DNA from: Niabella sp.
GTDB lineage: Bacteria; Bacteroidota; Bacteroidia; Chitinophagales; Chitinophagaceae
DNA length: 64,000 nucleotides
Direction: 5' to 3'
Assembly (NCBI RefSeq): GCF_030150205.1
Contig: NZ_JASLGT010000004.1
Coordinates: 234,624-298,623, forward strand
Made by a program: the position numbers and the translations under genes. Below are positions 27,137 to 35,752 of the stretch, piece by piece. The notes under the pieces were generated by a model that was not told the DNA's origin, ran no database searches, and saw only the letters and a list, made by a program, of their open reading frames with translations. Numbering within the stretch: the first letter of the stretch is position 1; every line of letters begins with the position of its first letter.

Positions 27137-28651
27137 ATGGCCTTACCACGAGAGCCGAGGCAGAAGATGATCAACCTGATGTATTTGGTGCTGACAGCAT
27201 TGCTGGCACTGAATGTATCATCGGAAGTATTGAACGCATTTAAGACGATCGATAAGAGTTTGACCAATGCCAATGAAACCATCGATAAGAAGAATAAGAC
27301 CATTTTTGTTTCGCTGGAAGAAAAAGCAAATGATCCTAAAACCCAGGAGCTGGCGCATATATGGATGCCAAAGGCCGAAAAAGCCCGTCAGCTTTCAGAT
27401 GACCTGGTAACCTATATTGAATCATTGAAGACGCAAATTAAAACGGCATCCGGGCTGAACGCAAAAACCGGGGCCTATAAGGAAAGCAACCTGGATGTGC
27501 CCACCCGGATCATGGTGTACAAAAAACAGGGAGACGACCTGTTGAAAAAACTCACCGGTTATAAAACGGCCATGCTGTCGATCGACCCCGAAATCAACAA
27601 CGAATTTCAGCATGCGCTACCCCTGGATCTGAGCATGCCCGAAGTAAAGAACAGTAACAATAAAACCTGGTCGGCCGCCTATTTCAGAAGCACGCCTTCG
27701 GTGGCTGCCATTACCATTCTTTCTAAATTCCAGAACGACATTAAGAATGCCGAATCGCAGGTGATTGAATATTGCCACAATAAGATCGGCGCTGTAAAAG
27801 TGGTGTATGATGAGTTTCAGGCGCTGGCCATGGCCAATGCGCAATACCTGCTGCCGGGCCAGGAGTTTAACATCACCGCAGGGGTAGGTGCATTTAGTAA
27901 AAATGCCCGTCCAACCGTAACCATCGATGGTGCGGCGGTACCCCTGAACGCAAACGGTTTGGCGGAATATAAAACCGTTGCCGGAGGTCCGGGAACCTAT
28001 ACCAAAAAAGTAAACATCTCTTTTGTAAAACCAGATGGAACCACTTCTGTCATCACCCGCGATATCACTTATACCGTGGCCTCCCCAACCGGCTTAACAG
28101 TGAGTGCGGATGCGGTGAAAGTGCTATACGTGGGCCTGGATAACCCCGTTTCTGTAGGTGGCGGAAGCGGTACCAGTGCCGATCAGCTGCGGGTATCCAT
28201 CAGCCAGGGCAGCATTTCCGGTTCGCGCGGAAAATACACAGCGCGGGTAACCACCCCCGGTACGGCCACCGTTTCTGTAAATGATGGTAAACACACCAGC
28301 AATTTTGAATTCCGGGTAAAATCGGTACCCTCACCTACGGCAATGGTAGGCGCCAGCAAGGGCGGCCGCATGCGGGTGAATGATTTTAAAGCGCAGGCGG
28401 GTGTAAGGGCCGAACTGGAGAATTTTGTATTTGAAGGCGTAAAGTTTACCGTGTCCAGTTATACCATGACCTTTGCCGGAGCAGGGTATTCAGAGTTCAT
28501 GCATAAGGCGGTATCCGGTAACTCGTTTAATGCGGCCCGGTCGCTTATCGAACGGGCACAACCCGGAAGCACCATCACAATTGATGAAATAAAGGCAACA
28601 GGTCCCGGTGGCACAAGAACATTAGCGCCTATTGCGTTTAACTTATATTAA
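27137..28651 (+). CDS. gldM: Type IX secretion motor protein GldM (PorM)
   Basis: 504 residues. One N-terminal transmembrane helix after a basic start (PREPRQKMINLMYLVLTALLALNVSSEVL), then a large periplasmic part: a helical first domain (to about 220) and several beta-sandwich domains with Gly-rich loops. GldM joins with GldL to form the motor and reaches the GldK/GldN ring through its periplasmic domains. The start MALPREPRQKM is the conserved family opening. Confidence 0.97.
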   Translation: MALPREPRQKMINLMYLVLTALLALNVSSEVLNAFKTIDKSLTNANETIDKKNKTIFVSLEEKANDPKTQELAHIWMPKAEKARQLSDDLVTYIESLKTQIKTASGLNAKTGAYKESNLDVPTRIMVYKKQGDDLLKKLTGYKTAMLSIDPEINNEFQHALPLDLSMPEVKNSNNKTWSAAYFRSTPSVAAITILSKFQNDIKNAESQVIEYCHNKIGAVKVVYDEFQALAMANAQYLLPGQEFNITAGVGAFSKNARPTVTIDGAAVPLNANGLAEYKTVAGGPGTYTKKVNISFVKPDGTTSVITRDITYTVASPTGLTVSADAVKVLYVGLDNPVSVGGGSGTSADQLRVSISQGSISGSRGKYTARVTTPGTATVSVNDGKHTSNFEFRVKSVPSPTAMVGASKGGRMRVNDFKAQAGVRAELENFVFEGVKFTVSSYTMTFAGAGYSEFMHKAVSGNSFNAARSLIERAQPGSTITIDEIKATGPGGTRTLAPIAFNLY

Positions 28652-28696
28652 TGGATTGTTTTCCGGGCCATCAACCCGGGAATAAAAAATATACTG

Positions 28697-29740
28697 ATGA
28701 AATTGAATTTATTTATCGCCGCTTGTCTGACAACAGGGTTGCTTTCTGTTTCAGAATACAGCTTTGCTCAACGGAGTGCGTATGATACGCCCATTTCCTC
28801 CGATAAAAAGCCGGCGGCTCCCAAAGCCAACACGCCCAAGGGCGCCGTAAAACCCGGACAGCCGGATCCGGATAAATCTCCGGTAACGGATAGCATGCAG
28901 CCCAATCTTCCCATAGAAGTAGTAGAAGACGCACAGGGCGGCGGGTTATTTGGCGGGTCCTCCAAATCGCTTCGTAAGGATAATGTGCTGGAAGATGATA
29001 TGTCGGACAGTACCGCTACACCGTTACCGTATACGGCCCTGTATGCATCGGATGCCCTTTACCGGGTACGGGTATGGCGTACCATTGATGCAAGAACCCA
29101 GAAGAACGCGCGGTATTTCTTTAATAAAGCAATCGATGGCGATGAAAATGCGCGGCTGATCAACATCATGCTAAAGGCGGTGAAGGATAATGGCGTGCAG
29201 GCATTCAGCAATATCGATGACCGGTTTACCACCCCCATCAGCTATGATGAGGTCATGGCTTCCTTTGGTGGCGGAAAAGATACGGCTGCAAAATATGATA
29301 TGGATGGAAATATTGTAGGCTACCAGGTAAGAAGCCGGATGGTATCCGGTGATTCTATTTATAAGTTCAGGATCAAGGAAGAATGGGTGTTTAATAAAAG
29401 GGATGGTAAAACCTATATCCGTGTACTGGGTATTGCTCCGTTATCAGCATATACCACTTCCGATGGGTATACGATGGCCAACAGCGAGCATGCGCTCTTT
29501 TGGCTGTATTACCCCGATTTAAGAAAAACACTGGTAAGAAGCAGTATTGTAAACCCCCTGGATATGGGCGGCCGTATTACCTGGGAAGAAGTGTTTGAAA
29601 ACCGGTTGTTCGATAGCAAGGTGACCAAATCTTCACTGGACGCAGAGAACGGATTTAATGAAAACCCGCTTACGGAGGCGCATGCGGTGGAAATTCAGCA
29701 ACAGCTGAATAGCCTGAGCCGGCGTATGTGGAGCAAATAA
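28697..29740 (+). CDS. gldN: Type IX secretion ring protein GldN (PorN)
   Basis: 347 residues with a signal peptide (MKLNLFIAACLTTGLLSVSEYSFAQ). After a Pro/Lys-rich linker the conserved domain begins: YRVRVWRTIDARTQKN, FKIKEEWVFNKRDGKTYIRVLGIAPL-like segments, HALFWLYYPDLRKTL and ITWEEVFENRLFDS. GldN pairs with GldK in the periplasmic ring. The next gene follows after only 9 bases. Confidence 0.95.
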   Translation: MKLNLFIAACLTTGLLSVSEYSFAQRSAYDTPISSDKKPAAPKANTPKGAVKPGQPDPDKSPVTDSMQPNLPIEVVEDAQGGGLFGGSSKSLRKDNVLEDDMSDSTATPLPYTALYASDALYRVRVWRTIDARTQKNARYFFNKAIDGDENARLINIMLKAVKDNGVQAFSNIDDRFTTPISYDEVMASFGGGKDTAAKYDMDGNIVGYQVRSRMVSGDSIYKFRIKEEWVFNKRDGKTYIRVLGIAPLSAYTTSDGYTMANSEHALFWLYYPDLRKTLVRSSIVNPLDMGGRITWEEVFENRLFDSKVTKSSLDAENGFNENPLTEAHAVEIQQQLNSLSRRMWSK

Positions 29741-29749
29741 TAATACACT

Positions 29750-30418
29750 ATGAAAGTAAAAGTTTGGATTCTTTTAGCAGGGTTTGTTGCCAGTGGTTTG
29801 TGTGCAACCGCCCAAAGCAACGGACAAAAAGATTATATAGCCCGTAAAAGCAATATAGGTATTACGGCTGGTGCGCTGGGTTATTCGGGCCGGTATGCCG
29901 TAAAAGCACCATTGGGTACACATACGTCTTATGGAGTTTCGGCGTTTTATGATCATAATATGATATTGCCTTCCCAGTTATTTGTGAGGGGCGAGTTGTT
30001 GTTTGGTGAATTAAAGGGCAATAACATTGATGCCAAAAATGCCAGGAATCCTTACGGAATGTTTAAGACAAATGTGCTGGAGGCTACGGTGAAAGCCCAG
30101 TATGATTTTTTGAATGATGCGGTAACCCGGTGGTCTCCTTATGTGCTTGCAGGTGCCGGCGCCTATGGATTGTTTAATTATTCTTCTTCCAACGGGGGTA
30201 AAGACCGTTCAGATAAAATGGCATTTATTCTGCCTGTGGGTGGCGGCGTAAAATACCAGGTAAGCAGCCGGGCCCGTGTTTTCCTGGAAGGCAATGTGCG
30301 GTTCCTCACCAGGAACCTGGATAATCATAACCCCGAGGGGCGTAATAATCCCAATAAATATTATTCATTGGCGCTGGGGTTCTCCTATGCGCTGCAGAAG
30401 CATAACCAGCTGTGGTAG
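29750..30418 (+). CDS. Outer-membrane beta-barrel protein in the gld operon
   Basis: 222 residues with a signal peptide ending near LCATAQS. The mature protein has alternating strands of an 8-strand barrel (GITAGALGYSGRYAV, GVSAFYDHNMIL, VKAQYDFLND, WSPYVLAGAGAYGLF, GGGVKYQVSSRARVFLEG) and ends YALQKHNQLW. Only 9 bases separate it from gldN, and a terminator follows, so it belongs to the gld transcript. A PorG-like or other T9SS-associated barrel is possible, but I cannot name the family with certainty. Confidence 0.8.
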   Translation: MKVKVWILLAGFVASGLCATAQSNGQKDYIARKSNIGITAGALGYSGRYAVKAPLGTHTSYGVSAFYDHNMILPSQLFVRGELLFGELKGNNIDAKNARNPYGMFKTNVLEATVKAQYDFLNDAVTRWSPYVLAGAGAYGLFNYSSSNGGKDRSDKMAFILPVGGGVKYQVSSRARVFLEGNVRFLTRNLDNHNPEGRNNPNKYYSLALGFSYALQKHNQLW

Positions 30419-30441
30419 CGGATATGGTCTGATGCGTTATT

Positions 30442-30471
30442 GCCGGGGCTTTCAAAGTTCCGGCTTTTTTT
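30442..30471 (+). terminator. Intrinsic terminator of the gld operon
   Basis: GCCGG (30442-30446) pairs with CCGGC (30460-30464), with additional inner pairing GGCTTT/AAAGTT, followed by seven Ts. It lies 24 bases after the barrel gene and separates it from the thioredoxin-like gene. Confidence 0.8.
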
Positions 30472-30493
30472 ATAATTTTATGAAAACTGCAAT

Positions 30494-31942
30494 ATGAAAT
30501 ACGCAATAACTGCTTTGTTTACACTGCTTACAACAATCATAAATGCCCGGGGAATAAATGATAAGGGAACCGTTTGGCTTATTGGAGATGTAAAAAATGC
30601 GGGTGCCGCTTTTTTTGAATTTACAAGTACCGGTTTTTTTAGTAATCGCCCATCATCCGTCATACTCAATAAAAATGGAAGCTTTAAACACAAACTGGAA
30701 ATTGAGGGCCATCAGCAGGATCTCCATCTTTCCTTAAACGATGATGTTGTTATTTTTACGGTGAAGGATGGGGATAGCTTGTATATGAACTGGGATGAAA
30801 AAGATTTCAGGAACAGTTTCCGGATTTCGGGCCCCCACAGTAATCAACAGTTGTTGTGGTCGTTCCAGTGGTACCAGTACCTGAACTTCCGAAAACCCTT
30901 TTTTGATATGCAGAAAGCTCTTTATAACAGAGAGAAGCGGCTGGATGACGATGAAAAGTTCGCATTGATCAACGGTCTTTATAATAAAGAGCTAAGGGCC
31001 CTTCTTGGAGCAGACAGCAGTGGTTTTTTGTTCAAATCAGTATACCCCGACCTGTTTTATAAATATGCTGCTGTACTTCAGGACCATAAATTACTGCTGA
31101 AACGTACATTACATCCCGAAATACCTGTAAGTGATGGAAACATGGCTCAGTGGATCGGGTATCACCGGTATTCCAGCCTGGACCTGTCGCTGTTCCAGGT
31201 CAGTGATACCTACCGGAATTTTCTATACGATTTTTCGAGGTTTGCGGATCAACTGATTTTTAATTCCTTCTCAGGACGGGAAATTGAGTTCGACCCGGTT
31301 GCTGATAGCTACCACATGGCATGGAGTGTTTTAAAAATACCAGAGATCCGGAATTGGTTTATTGCAAAATGTATTCTGGATGGATTCAATTCGTATTCGT
31401 TTAATAAAGTAGAGCAAGTGTATAACCGGTTTCAGGCCGAATTAAAGGATACCGTACTGAAAAATATCCTGCAGCAGGGCTATGCTGCTGCTGCAACACT
31501 TAAACCCGGAAAAATGGCACCGGCATTTACGTTGAAAAGCGCATCCGGAAGCAATATTTCCCTGGCCGATCTGAAGGGGAAAGTAGTGTACCTGGATTTT
31601 TGGGGCGTGGGTTGTGGCCCCTGTATTTATGATATCGAAAAGTACAGTCAAAAGCTGCACTTAAAATACAAAGGAAAAGATCTGGTATTTGTTGCTGTTT
31701 GCGTAGACGCGAACGAAAAAGAATGGAAAGAGACCCTGAAAAAATATAAAATCGAAGATCAGGTCAACCTGATTGCAGAAGGTTGGGAACAGCATCCGGC
31801 TGTTAAAGCCTATAATGTTACAGGTATCCCGCATTATTATGTTATAGGAAAGGACGGAACAATTGTTGAAAATAATGCGCCCACTATGGGAGAACTGATT
31901 GGCGAGAGCAAAAATATACTCGATCAGGCACTCGGGCTTTAA
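30494..31942 (+). CDS. TlpA-like thiol-disulfide oxidoreductase with N-terminal domain
   Basis: 482 residues with an N-terminal signal (MKYAITALFTLLTTIINA). The C-terminal third is a TlpA/ResA-type thioredoxin domain: GKMAPAFTLKSASGSNI, LKGKVVYLDFWGVGCGPC with the redox CGPC (about 374-377), and VTGIPHYYVIGKDGTIV with the cis-Pro. The N-terminal 330 residues form a helical and beta-sheet domain as in many Bacteroidota TlpA proteins. It probably acts in the periplasm in reducing disulfides or in cytochrome maturation; substrate unknown. The 23 bases after the gld terminator leave little room for a separate promoter, so read-through is possible. Confidence 0.87.
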   Translation: MKYAITALFTLLTTIINARGINDKGTVWLIGDVKNAGAAFFEFTSTGFFSNRPSSVILNKNGSFKHKLEIEGHQQDLHLSLNDDVVIFTVKDGDSLYMNWDEKDFRNSFRISGPHSNQQLLWSFQWYQYLNFRKPFFDMQKALYNREKRLDDDEKFALINGLYNKELRALLGADSSGFLFKSVYPDLFYKYAAVLQDHKLLLKRTLHPEIPVSDGNMAQWIGYHRYSSLDLSLFQVSDTYRNFLYDFSRFADQLIFNSFSGREIEFDPVADSYHMAWSVLKIPEIRNWFIAKCILDGFNSYSFNKVEQVYNRFQAELKDTVLKNILQQGYAAAATLKPGKMAPAFTLKSASGSNISLADLKGKVVYLDFWGVGCGPCIYDIEKYSQKLHLKYKGKDLVFVAVCVDANEKEWKETLKKYKIEDQVNLIAEGWEQHPAVKAYNVTGIPHYYVIGKDGTIVENNAPTMGELIGESKNILDQALGL

Positions 31943-32033
31943 AAGCGTGTCATGCGCAGCAGGTTACCTGCAAAGAATGGACAGCAGGGTAATTGGTATA
32001 TCAATACCGTTTCCTTAAGCAATTTTTATGGTT

Positions 32034-32118
32034 GCCGCAGATACGCAGATTGCGCCTGCGGCGCTTTTCTACAATATTGTTGTAGTTAAAGCCGATACCG
32101 AATCTGCGCATCTGCGGC
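32034..32118. repeat. 18-bp inverted repeat (GCCGCAGAT family)
   Basis: Left arm 32034-32051 and right arm 32101-32118 are reverse complements with one mismatch, around a 49-base loop that also has GCGCCTGCGGCGC. The rest of the 31943-32292 gap has a heptad array and no gene. Confidence 0.75.
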
Positions 32119-32233
32119 GCCAGGTTGGATGGGATTTGATGCCGGATCTCAATCTAAAAGAAGACATTTCAAAGCCCGGAATCAAACGCATAGCACGCCT
32201 GACAGCCAGGTATCAATACCCTGCTAATCAGAG

Positions 32234-32289
32234 CTGATAACTGATAGCTGAAAACTGATGGCTGATAACTGAAAACTGATAACTGATTT
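32234..32289 (-). repeat. Heptad array (8 CTGANNN units)
   Basis: Eight CTGANNN units in exact register, ending 3 bases before the stop codon of the minus-strand DUF4197 gene, as at 19259. Confidence 0.85.
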
Positions 32290-32292
32290 CAC

Positions 32293-33012
32293 CTATTGTC
32301 CCCCTCTCAGCCGCATTTGCTGATCGGCATATCCGAAGACGCGCTGTAACAAATCGGTTTTCCGGAATGCCAGGTTGGTGCGGATCTTTTCTTCTTCGTT
32401 TCCTACATAAACGAACATGCCATCAATGGCGCGGGCCGCTATAAAATCATTCAGACTGGGTTCCAGTTTCTTTCCAAGGAAGGGGATGGCATTATATGCT
32501 TTGGCAACAGATTGATAATCCCTGTCGGCACCGCTGGTGCGTACGGTATTATCTACAATCGGCCGGAATTTGGTCATCAGGTCGGGCGACATCTGGGCTT
32601 TAAAAAAATCTGTGGCTGCATGCCGGTTGTTGGTCAGCAGGATGGAGGCGGCATCGGTAATGCTCATGTTTTTAACCGCATTTACAAATACGGGTTTTGC
32701 CTCCGTAACGGCCTGGCCCATGGCGTTGGTAAATTTGGAGGTCATCTGGTTTACCAGTGAGCTCAGCCCCAGGTCCCGCAGGGTTTTTTCAATCTTTGCG
32801 GCATCGCCGGGAAACGCAAAACGAACCAGCGGGTTGCCCTGGTTGGGATTGGCAAATGCATCAAAGCCGCTGAAAAGTCCCTGGGTAAGCGCTGCACGAA
32901 GACCGTTGGCCATGTCCAGCTGCGAAAGCCCTCCGGCTACGGATTGCAGGGTGTCACAACCTGAAAAAAATACGGATGCTCCTAATACAATAGAAAATAA
33001 TAAACGTTTCAT
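32293..33012 (-). CDS. DUF4197 lipoprotein
   Basis: 239 residues. Lipoprotein signal MKRLLFSIVLGASVFFSGC with Cys 19. The mature part is all-helical and shows the DUF4197 pattern: GLRAALTQGL, VRFAFPGDAAKIEKTLRDLGL, SITDAASILLTNNRHAATDFFK, PFLGKKLEPSLNDFIAARAIDGMF and ending LLQRVFGYADQQMRLRGG. Function unknown in the family; the protein would sit in the outer or inner membrane facing the periplasm. It is flanked on both sides by heptad arrays. Confidence 0.9.
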   Translation of the reverse strand: MKRLLFSIVLGASVFFSGCDTLQSVAGGLSQLDMANGLRAALTQGLFSGFDAFANPNQGNPLVRFAFPGDAAKIEKTLRDLGLSSLVNQMTSKFTNAMGQAVTEAKPVFVNAVKNMSITDAASILLTNNRHAATDFFKAQMSPDLMTKFRPIVDNTVRTSGADRDYQSVAKAYNAIPFLGKKLEPSLNDFIAARAIDGMFVYVGNEEEKIRTNLAFRKTDLLQRVFGYADQQMRLRGGQ

Positions 33013-33030
33013 GGATATGGATATAGATTT

Positions 33031-33100
33031 CTGATTTCTGATTTCTGATTTCTGATTGCTGATTACTGATTACTGATTACTGATTACTGATTACTGATGA
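33031..33100 (+). repeat. Heptad array (10 CTGANNN units), nearly uniform
   Basis: Ten consecutive 7-base units: three CTGATTT, one CTGATTG, five CTGATTA, one CTGATGA. It lies in the upstream region of the DUF4197 gene, about 20 bases from its start codon. The low divergence suggests recent slippage. Confidence 0.9.
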
Positions 33101-33192
33101 ACCCGTTAAGGTACTGTAATCACGGTGATATTAAACCTTCAAAATGTTAAAAACTTTCTGGTCCCATTAACTATTGCCTATTCACCAATGCC

Positions 33193-33741
33193 CTAATTCA
33201 GCCGGGGGTCAATAGGGGCATTGATAATGAGTTTGTAGTCACCCCCAAGATGGGTAAGAATGTTTTTCCAGAGTGCTGTTTCATCATCGCTGAACAGGAA
33301 TTCGGGGGTGGCCTTTGTTACAATCCAGGTCTTTTCCTCCATTTCAAAATTGAGCTGACCTTCTCCCCAGCCGCTATAGCCCAGGAAAAAACGCACTTTT
33401 TGGGGCTGAATACGGCCTTCGGACAGGAGGGCCGCCAGTATTTCAAAATCCCCGCCCCAATAAACGCCTTCCAGCACTTCCTTACCTCCGGGAATCTCCT
33501 CCGGGTACTGATGCAAAAAATGCAGGTTGTCCAGTCCAACCGGCCCGCCTTCATATACGGGAAAATCAAAACCTTCAAAATCAGGCACCAGGTCGCCGAT
33601 GGTATGCCCGGTTTTCCGGTTCATCACAAAGCCCACACTTCCGGTAGCGTCATGTTCGCAAAGGAATACAACGGTGCGCACAAAGTTGGGATCGTTCAGA
33701 TGAGGATTGGCTATTAAAAAACTACCACTTTCCGGTTCCAT
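33193..33741 (-). CDS. YqgE/AlgH family protein (UPF0301)
   Basis: 182 residues, no signal peptide. Family signatures are clear: SGSFLIANPHLNDPNFVRTVVFLCEHDATGSVGFVMNR at the N-terminus, YEGGPVGLDNLHFLH, and VRFFLGYSGWGEGQLNFEM. YqgE/AlgH is a widespread cytoplasmic protein of unsettled role, tied to alginate regulation in Pseudomonas. Single gene on the minus strand, diverging from the histidine kinase gene. Confidence 0.93.
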   Translation of the reverse strand: MEPESGSFLIANPHLNDPNFVRTVVFLCEHDATGSVGFVMNRKTGHTIGDLVPDFEGFDFPVYEGGPVGLDNLHFLHQYPEEIPGGKEVLEGVYWGGDFEILAALLSEGRIQPQKVRFFLGYSGWGEGQLNFEMEEKTWIVTKATPEFLFSDDETALWKNILTHLGGDYKLIINAPIDPRLN

Positions 33742-33845
33742 TAGTTGCTTCGATTATATAACAATAACATTGAATGCTTCTTTAAAAGCAAGTTAAAGTA
33801 TAAAGGTAAACAGATTTATGGTTTTTACAGGTGCGGATCGATGAT

Positions 33846-33853
33846 TATATTTG
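33846..33853 (+). promoter_or_regulatory. -7 promoter element TATATTTG of the histidine kinase gene
   Basis: TATATTTG matches TAnnTTTG, with a T-rich stretch about 20 bases upstream (33821-33826). It leaves a leader of roughly 18 bases before the GTG at 33876 and lies downstream of the alternative start at 33831, so it decides the start. Confidence 0.6.
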
Positions 33854-33875
33854 CTTTTACCCAGTTTTAACGTTC

Positions 33876-35216
33876 GTGAAAAAATTATTTGTACTCATAA
33901 CTGTCCTGATCTCCCTGTCGCTTTTGGGAATTATACTTTTCCAGGTTTCCTGGTTAAAGAATATGGTGATTTTGAAAGAGGACCGCATACGCCAGCAAAT
34001 TGATAATGCGGTAAACGAAGTAGGAAAGGAACTCATCCAATTTAAAACGCAATACAGCACACCCTACAACAACGATATTCTTATTTTACCCCGTTCTGCA
34101 CATGATTTTTTCAGACGGAATACGATTTCCGCCAAGATGAGTTATCAGCAGTTGTACAATCGTATCCGCAAGGCCTTTAACAATAGCGGATTGGAGGACC
34201 TGGATTTTGAGTTTGCGCTTACGCTAAGCAGTAATCAGCCTTTTGACCCGGTTGAGCGGCAAAGTCCGAATTATGCCCAGGCAAATGCAGATACGGTACA
34301 TAATTATTTGCCAAGAGGCTTTGGCATTGTGGTGTCGAGCGGCTCTGCCTTTGAAAACCCGGATGAAGCATTATGGGTAGTGGCGCTTAATTACAAGCGG
34401 CTTGTGATGCGCTCCTTAACCGGAAGTATTCTCCTGGCGATATTGTTCACACTGGTAATTATAGCAGCCTTTTTTGTTACGGTTTATACTATGCTGCGGC
34501 AGAAGAAACTGGGGGAAATAAAGAATGATTTTATCAACAACATGACCCACGAATTCAAAACGCCGATTGCTACGATCTCCCTGGCGGTGGATGCGCTGAA
34601 GAATGAAAAGGTAATGTCGAGCCGCGAACGCATGTCTTATTTTAGCGGTATCATTAAAGAAGAGAACCAGCGGATGAATAAACAGGTGGAGGCCATCCTG
34701 AAAGCTTCCCAGTTTGAGAAGCAGGAAGTGGAGCTGGATAAGGGGCCGGTACATGTACATGAGATCATAAAGCTGGTAGCAGATAAATTCCTCCTGCAGT
34801 TACAGGAAAAAAATGGTCGCGCCGAATTAGCCCTGGGCGCTTCTAATGACCTGATAAAAGGAGATGAAGTGCATTTTACCAACCTGGTCAATAACCTTAT
34901 TGATAACGCGGTGAAATATTCAAAGGAAAATGTGCCCATCCATTTAAAGATTACTTCCTATAATGCGGGTGATAAACTGGTACTGCGATTTGAAGATAAT
35001 GGTATCGGGATGACGCGGGAAACGCAAAAAAGGGTTTTTGAAAAGTTTTACCGGGCCCACACCGGTAACCTTCATAATGTAAAAGGCTTTGGCCTTGGAT
35101 TGAATTACGTTAAATCAGTAACGCAATCACATAATGGGTCTATAAAGGTAGAAAGCATACTTGGCCGTGGGAGTATTTTTACATTGGAATTTCCTTTAGA
35201 AACCGATGTGCATTAA
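33876..35216 (+). CDS. Membrane sensor histidine kinase
   Basis: 446 residues from the GTG at 33876 (VKKLFVLITVLISLSLLGII), chosen because the -7 element lies just upstream. Two membrane helices (about 1-25 and 186-210) enclose a periplasmic sensor domain of about 160 residues. The kinase core follows: H-box MTHEFKTPIA with the phospho-acceptor His near 224, N-box NLVNNLIDNAVKYS, G1 DNGIGM and G2 GFGLGLNYV. There is no HAMP motif that I can see. No response regulator gene is adjacent, so it is an orphan here. An NlpE-type lipoprotein gene follows after 77 bases in the same direction. Confidence 0.92.
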   Translation: MKKLFVLITVLISLSLLGIILFQVSWLKNMVILKEDRIRQQIDNAVNEVGKELIQFKTQYSTPYNNDILILPRSAHDFFRRNTISAKMSYQQLYNRIRKAFNNSGLEDLDFEFALTLSSNQPFDPVERQSPNYAQANADTVHNYLPRGFGIVVSSGSAFENPDEALWVVALNYKRLVMRSLTGSILLAILFTLVIIAAFFVTVYTMLRQKKLGEIKNDFINNMTHEFKTPIATISLAVDALKNEKVMSSRERMSYFSGIIKEENQRMNKQVEAILKASQFEKQEVELDKGPVHVHEIIKLVADKFLLQLQEKNGRAELALGASNDLIKGDEVHFTNLVNNLIDNAVKYSKENVPIHLKITSYNAGDKLVLRFEDNGIGMTRETQKRVFEKFYRAHTGNLHNVKGFGLGLNYVKSVTQSHNGSIKVESILGRGSIFTLEFPLETDVH

Positions 35217-35293
35217 TACGGCGCCCTGGACGCTGATCTTGATTTTGAAGAAGCCGGAAATAAATTACGCATCATTCAATAACAGGAACAGGG

Positions 35294-35752
35294 ATGAAAA
35301 TCGGATATATCATATTAGCCATCTGCATTACCGGCTGTGCTGCAGACGGAGGCAAAAGCGGAACGGGGGGCGATTCGGCGGTGTATAGCTATGCGCCGTC
35401 TGCAATTGCGGATTCAGCAAAAAAACATCCTCCGGATACTACATTGGAGGAAGGTACCTATTCCGGTCTGCTGCCCTGTGCCAGCTGCGAGGGAATCGAA
35501 ACGTCCATTACCCTGTACTCAGACCGTTCCTTTCTGATGAAGGAGATTTACAAAGGCGAACAACCGGATTCTTTTATTAATAAAGGCAAATACGAAATAA
35601 AAGACCAGGTCCTGTATTTAAAAATGGATGGGGCAGGGGTGGAACGTCCGGTTATGTATACCATAACGCCCAATGCCCTCACCCAGCTGGATATGAATGG
35701 AAAAGAAATACAGGGTGCCTTTGCCGGCCATTACCGGCTGATCAAAAATTAA
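35294..35752 (+). CDS. NlpE-like lipoprotein
   Basis: 152 residues; signal with lipobox CITGC (MKIGYIILAICITGC). After a low-complexity linker, the NlpE N-terminal domain begins: TYSGLLPCASCEGIETSITLY, with the CxxC pair near residues 62-65, and ends in a strand-rich TYRLIKN-like tail. In enterobacteria NlpE is an outer-membrane lipoprotein that signals surface contact or copper stress to the CpxA kinase. Here it directly follows a kinase gene. Its last 4 bases overlap tail-to-tail with the minus-strand metalloprotease gene. Confidence 0.87.
   Translation: MKIGYIILAICITGCAADGGKSGTGGDSAVYSYAPSAIADSAKKHPPDTTLEEGTYSGLLPCASCEGIETSITLYSDRSFLMKEIYKGEQPDSFINKGKYEIKDQVLYLKMDGAGVERPVMYTITPNALTQLDMNGKEIQGAFAGHYRLIKN

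Noticed and set aside
33031..33100. CRISPR array
   Set aside because: Units are 7 bases with no spacers and no cas gene nearby; it is a microsatellite-type array.
33831..33875. Longer N-terminus of the histidine kinase from 33831
   Set aside because: The -7 promoter element lies at 33846-33853, inside that extension, so the GTG at 33876 is used.
35206..35293. Small open frame overlapping the end of the kinase and NlpE gene
   Set aside because: It runs in another frame of the NlpE gene start and has no features; simply a shadow frame.
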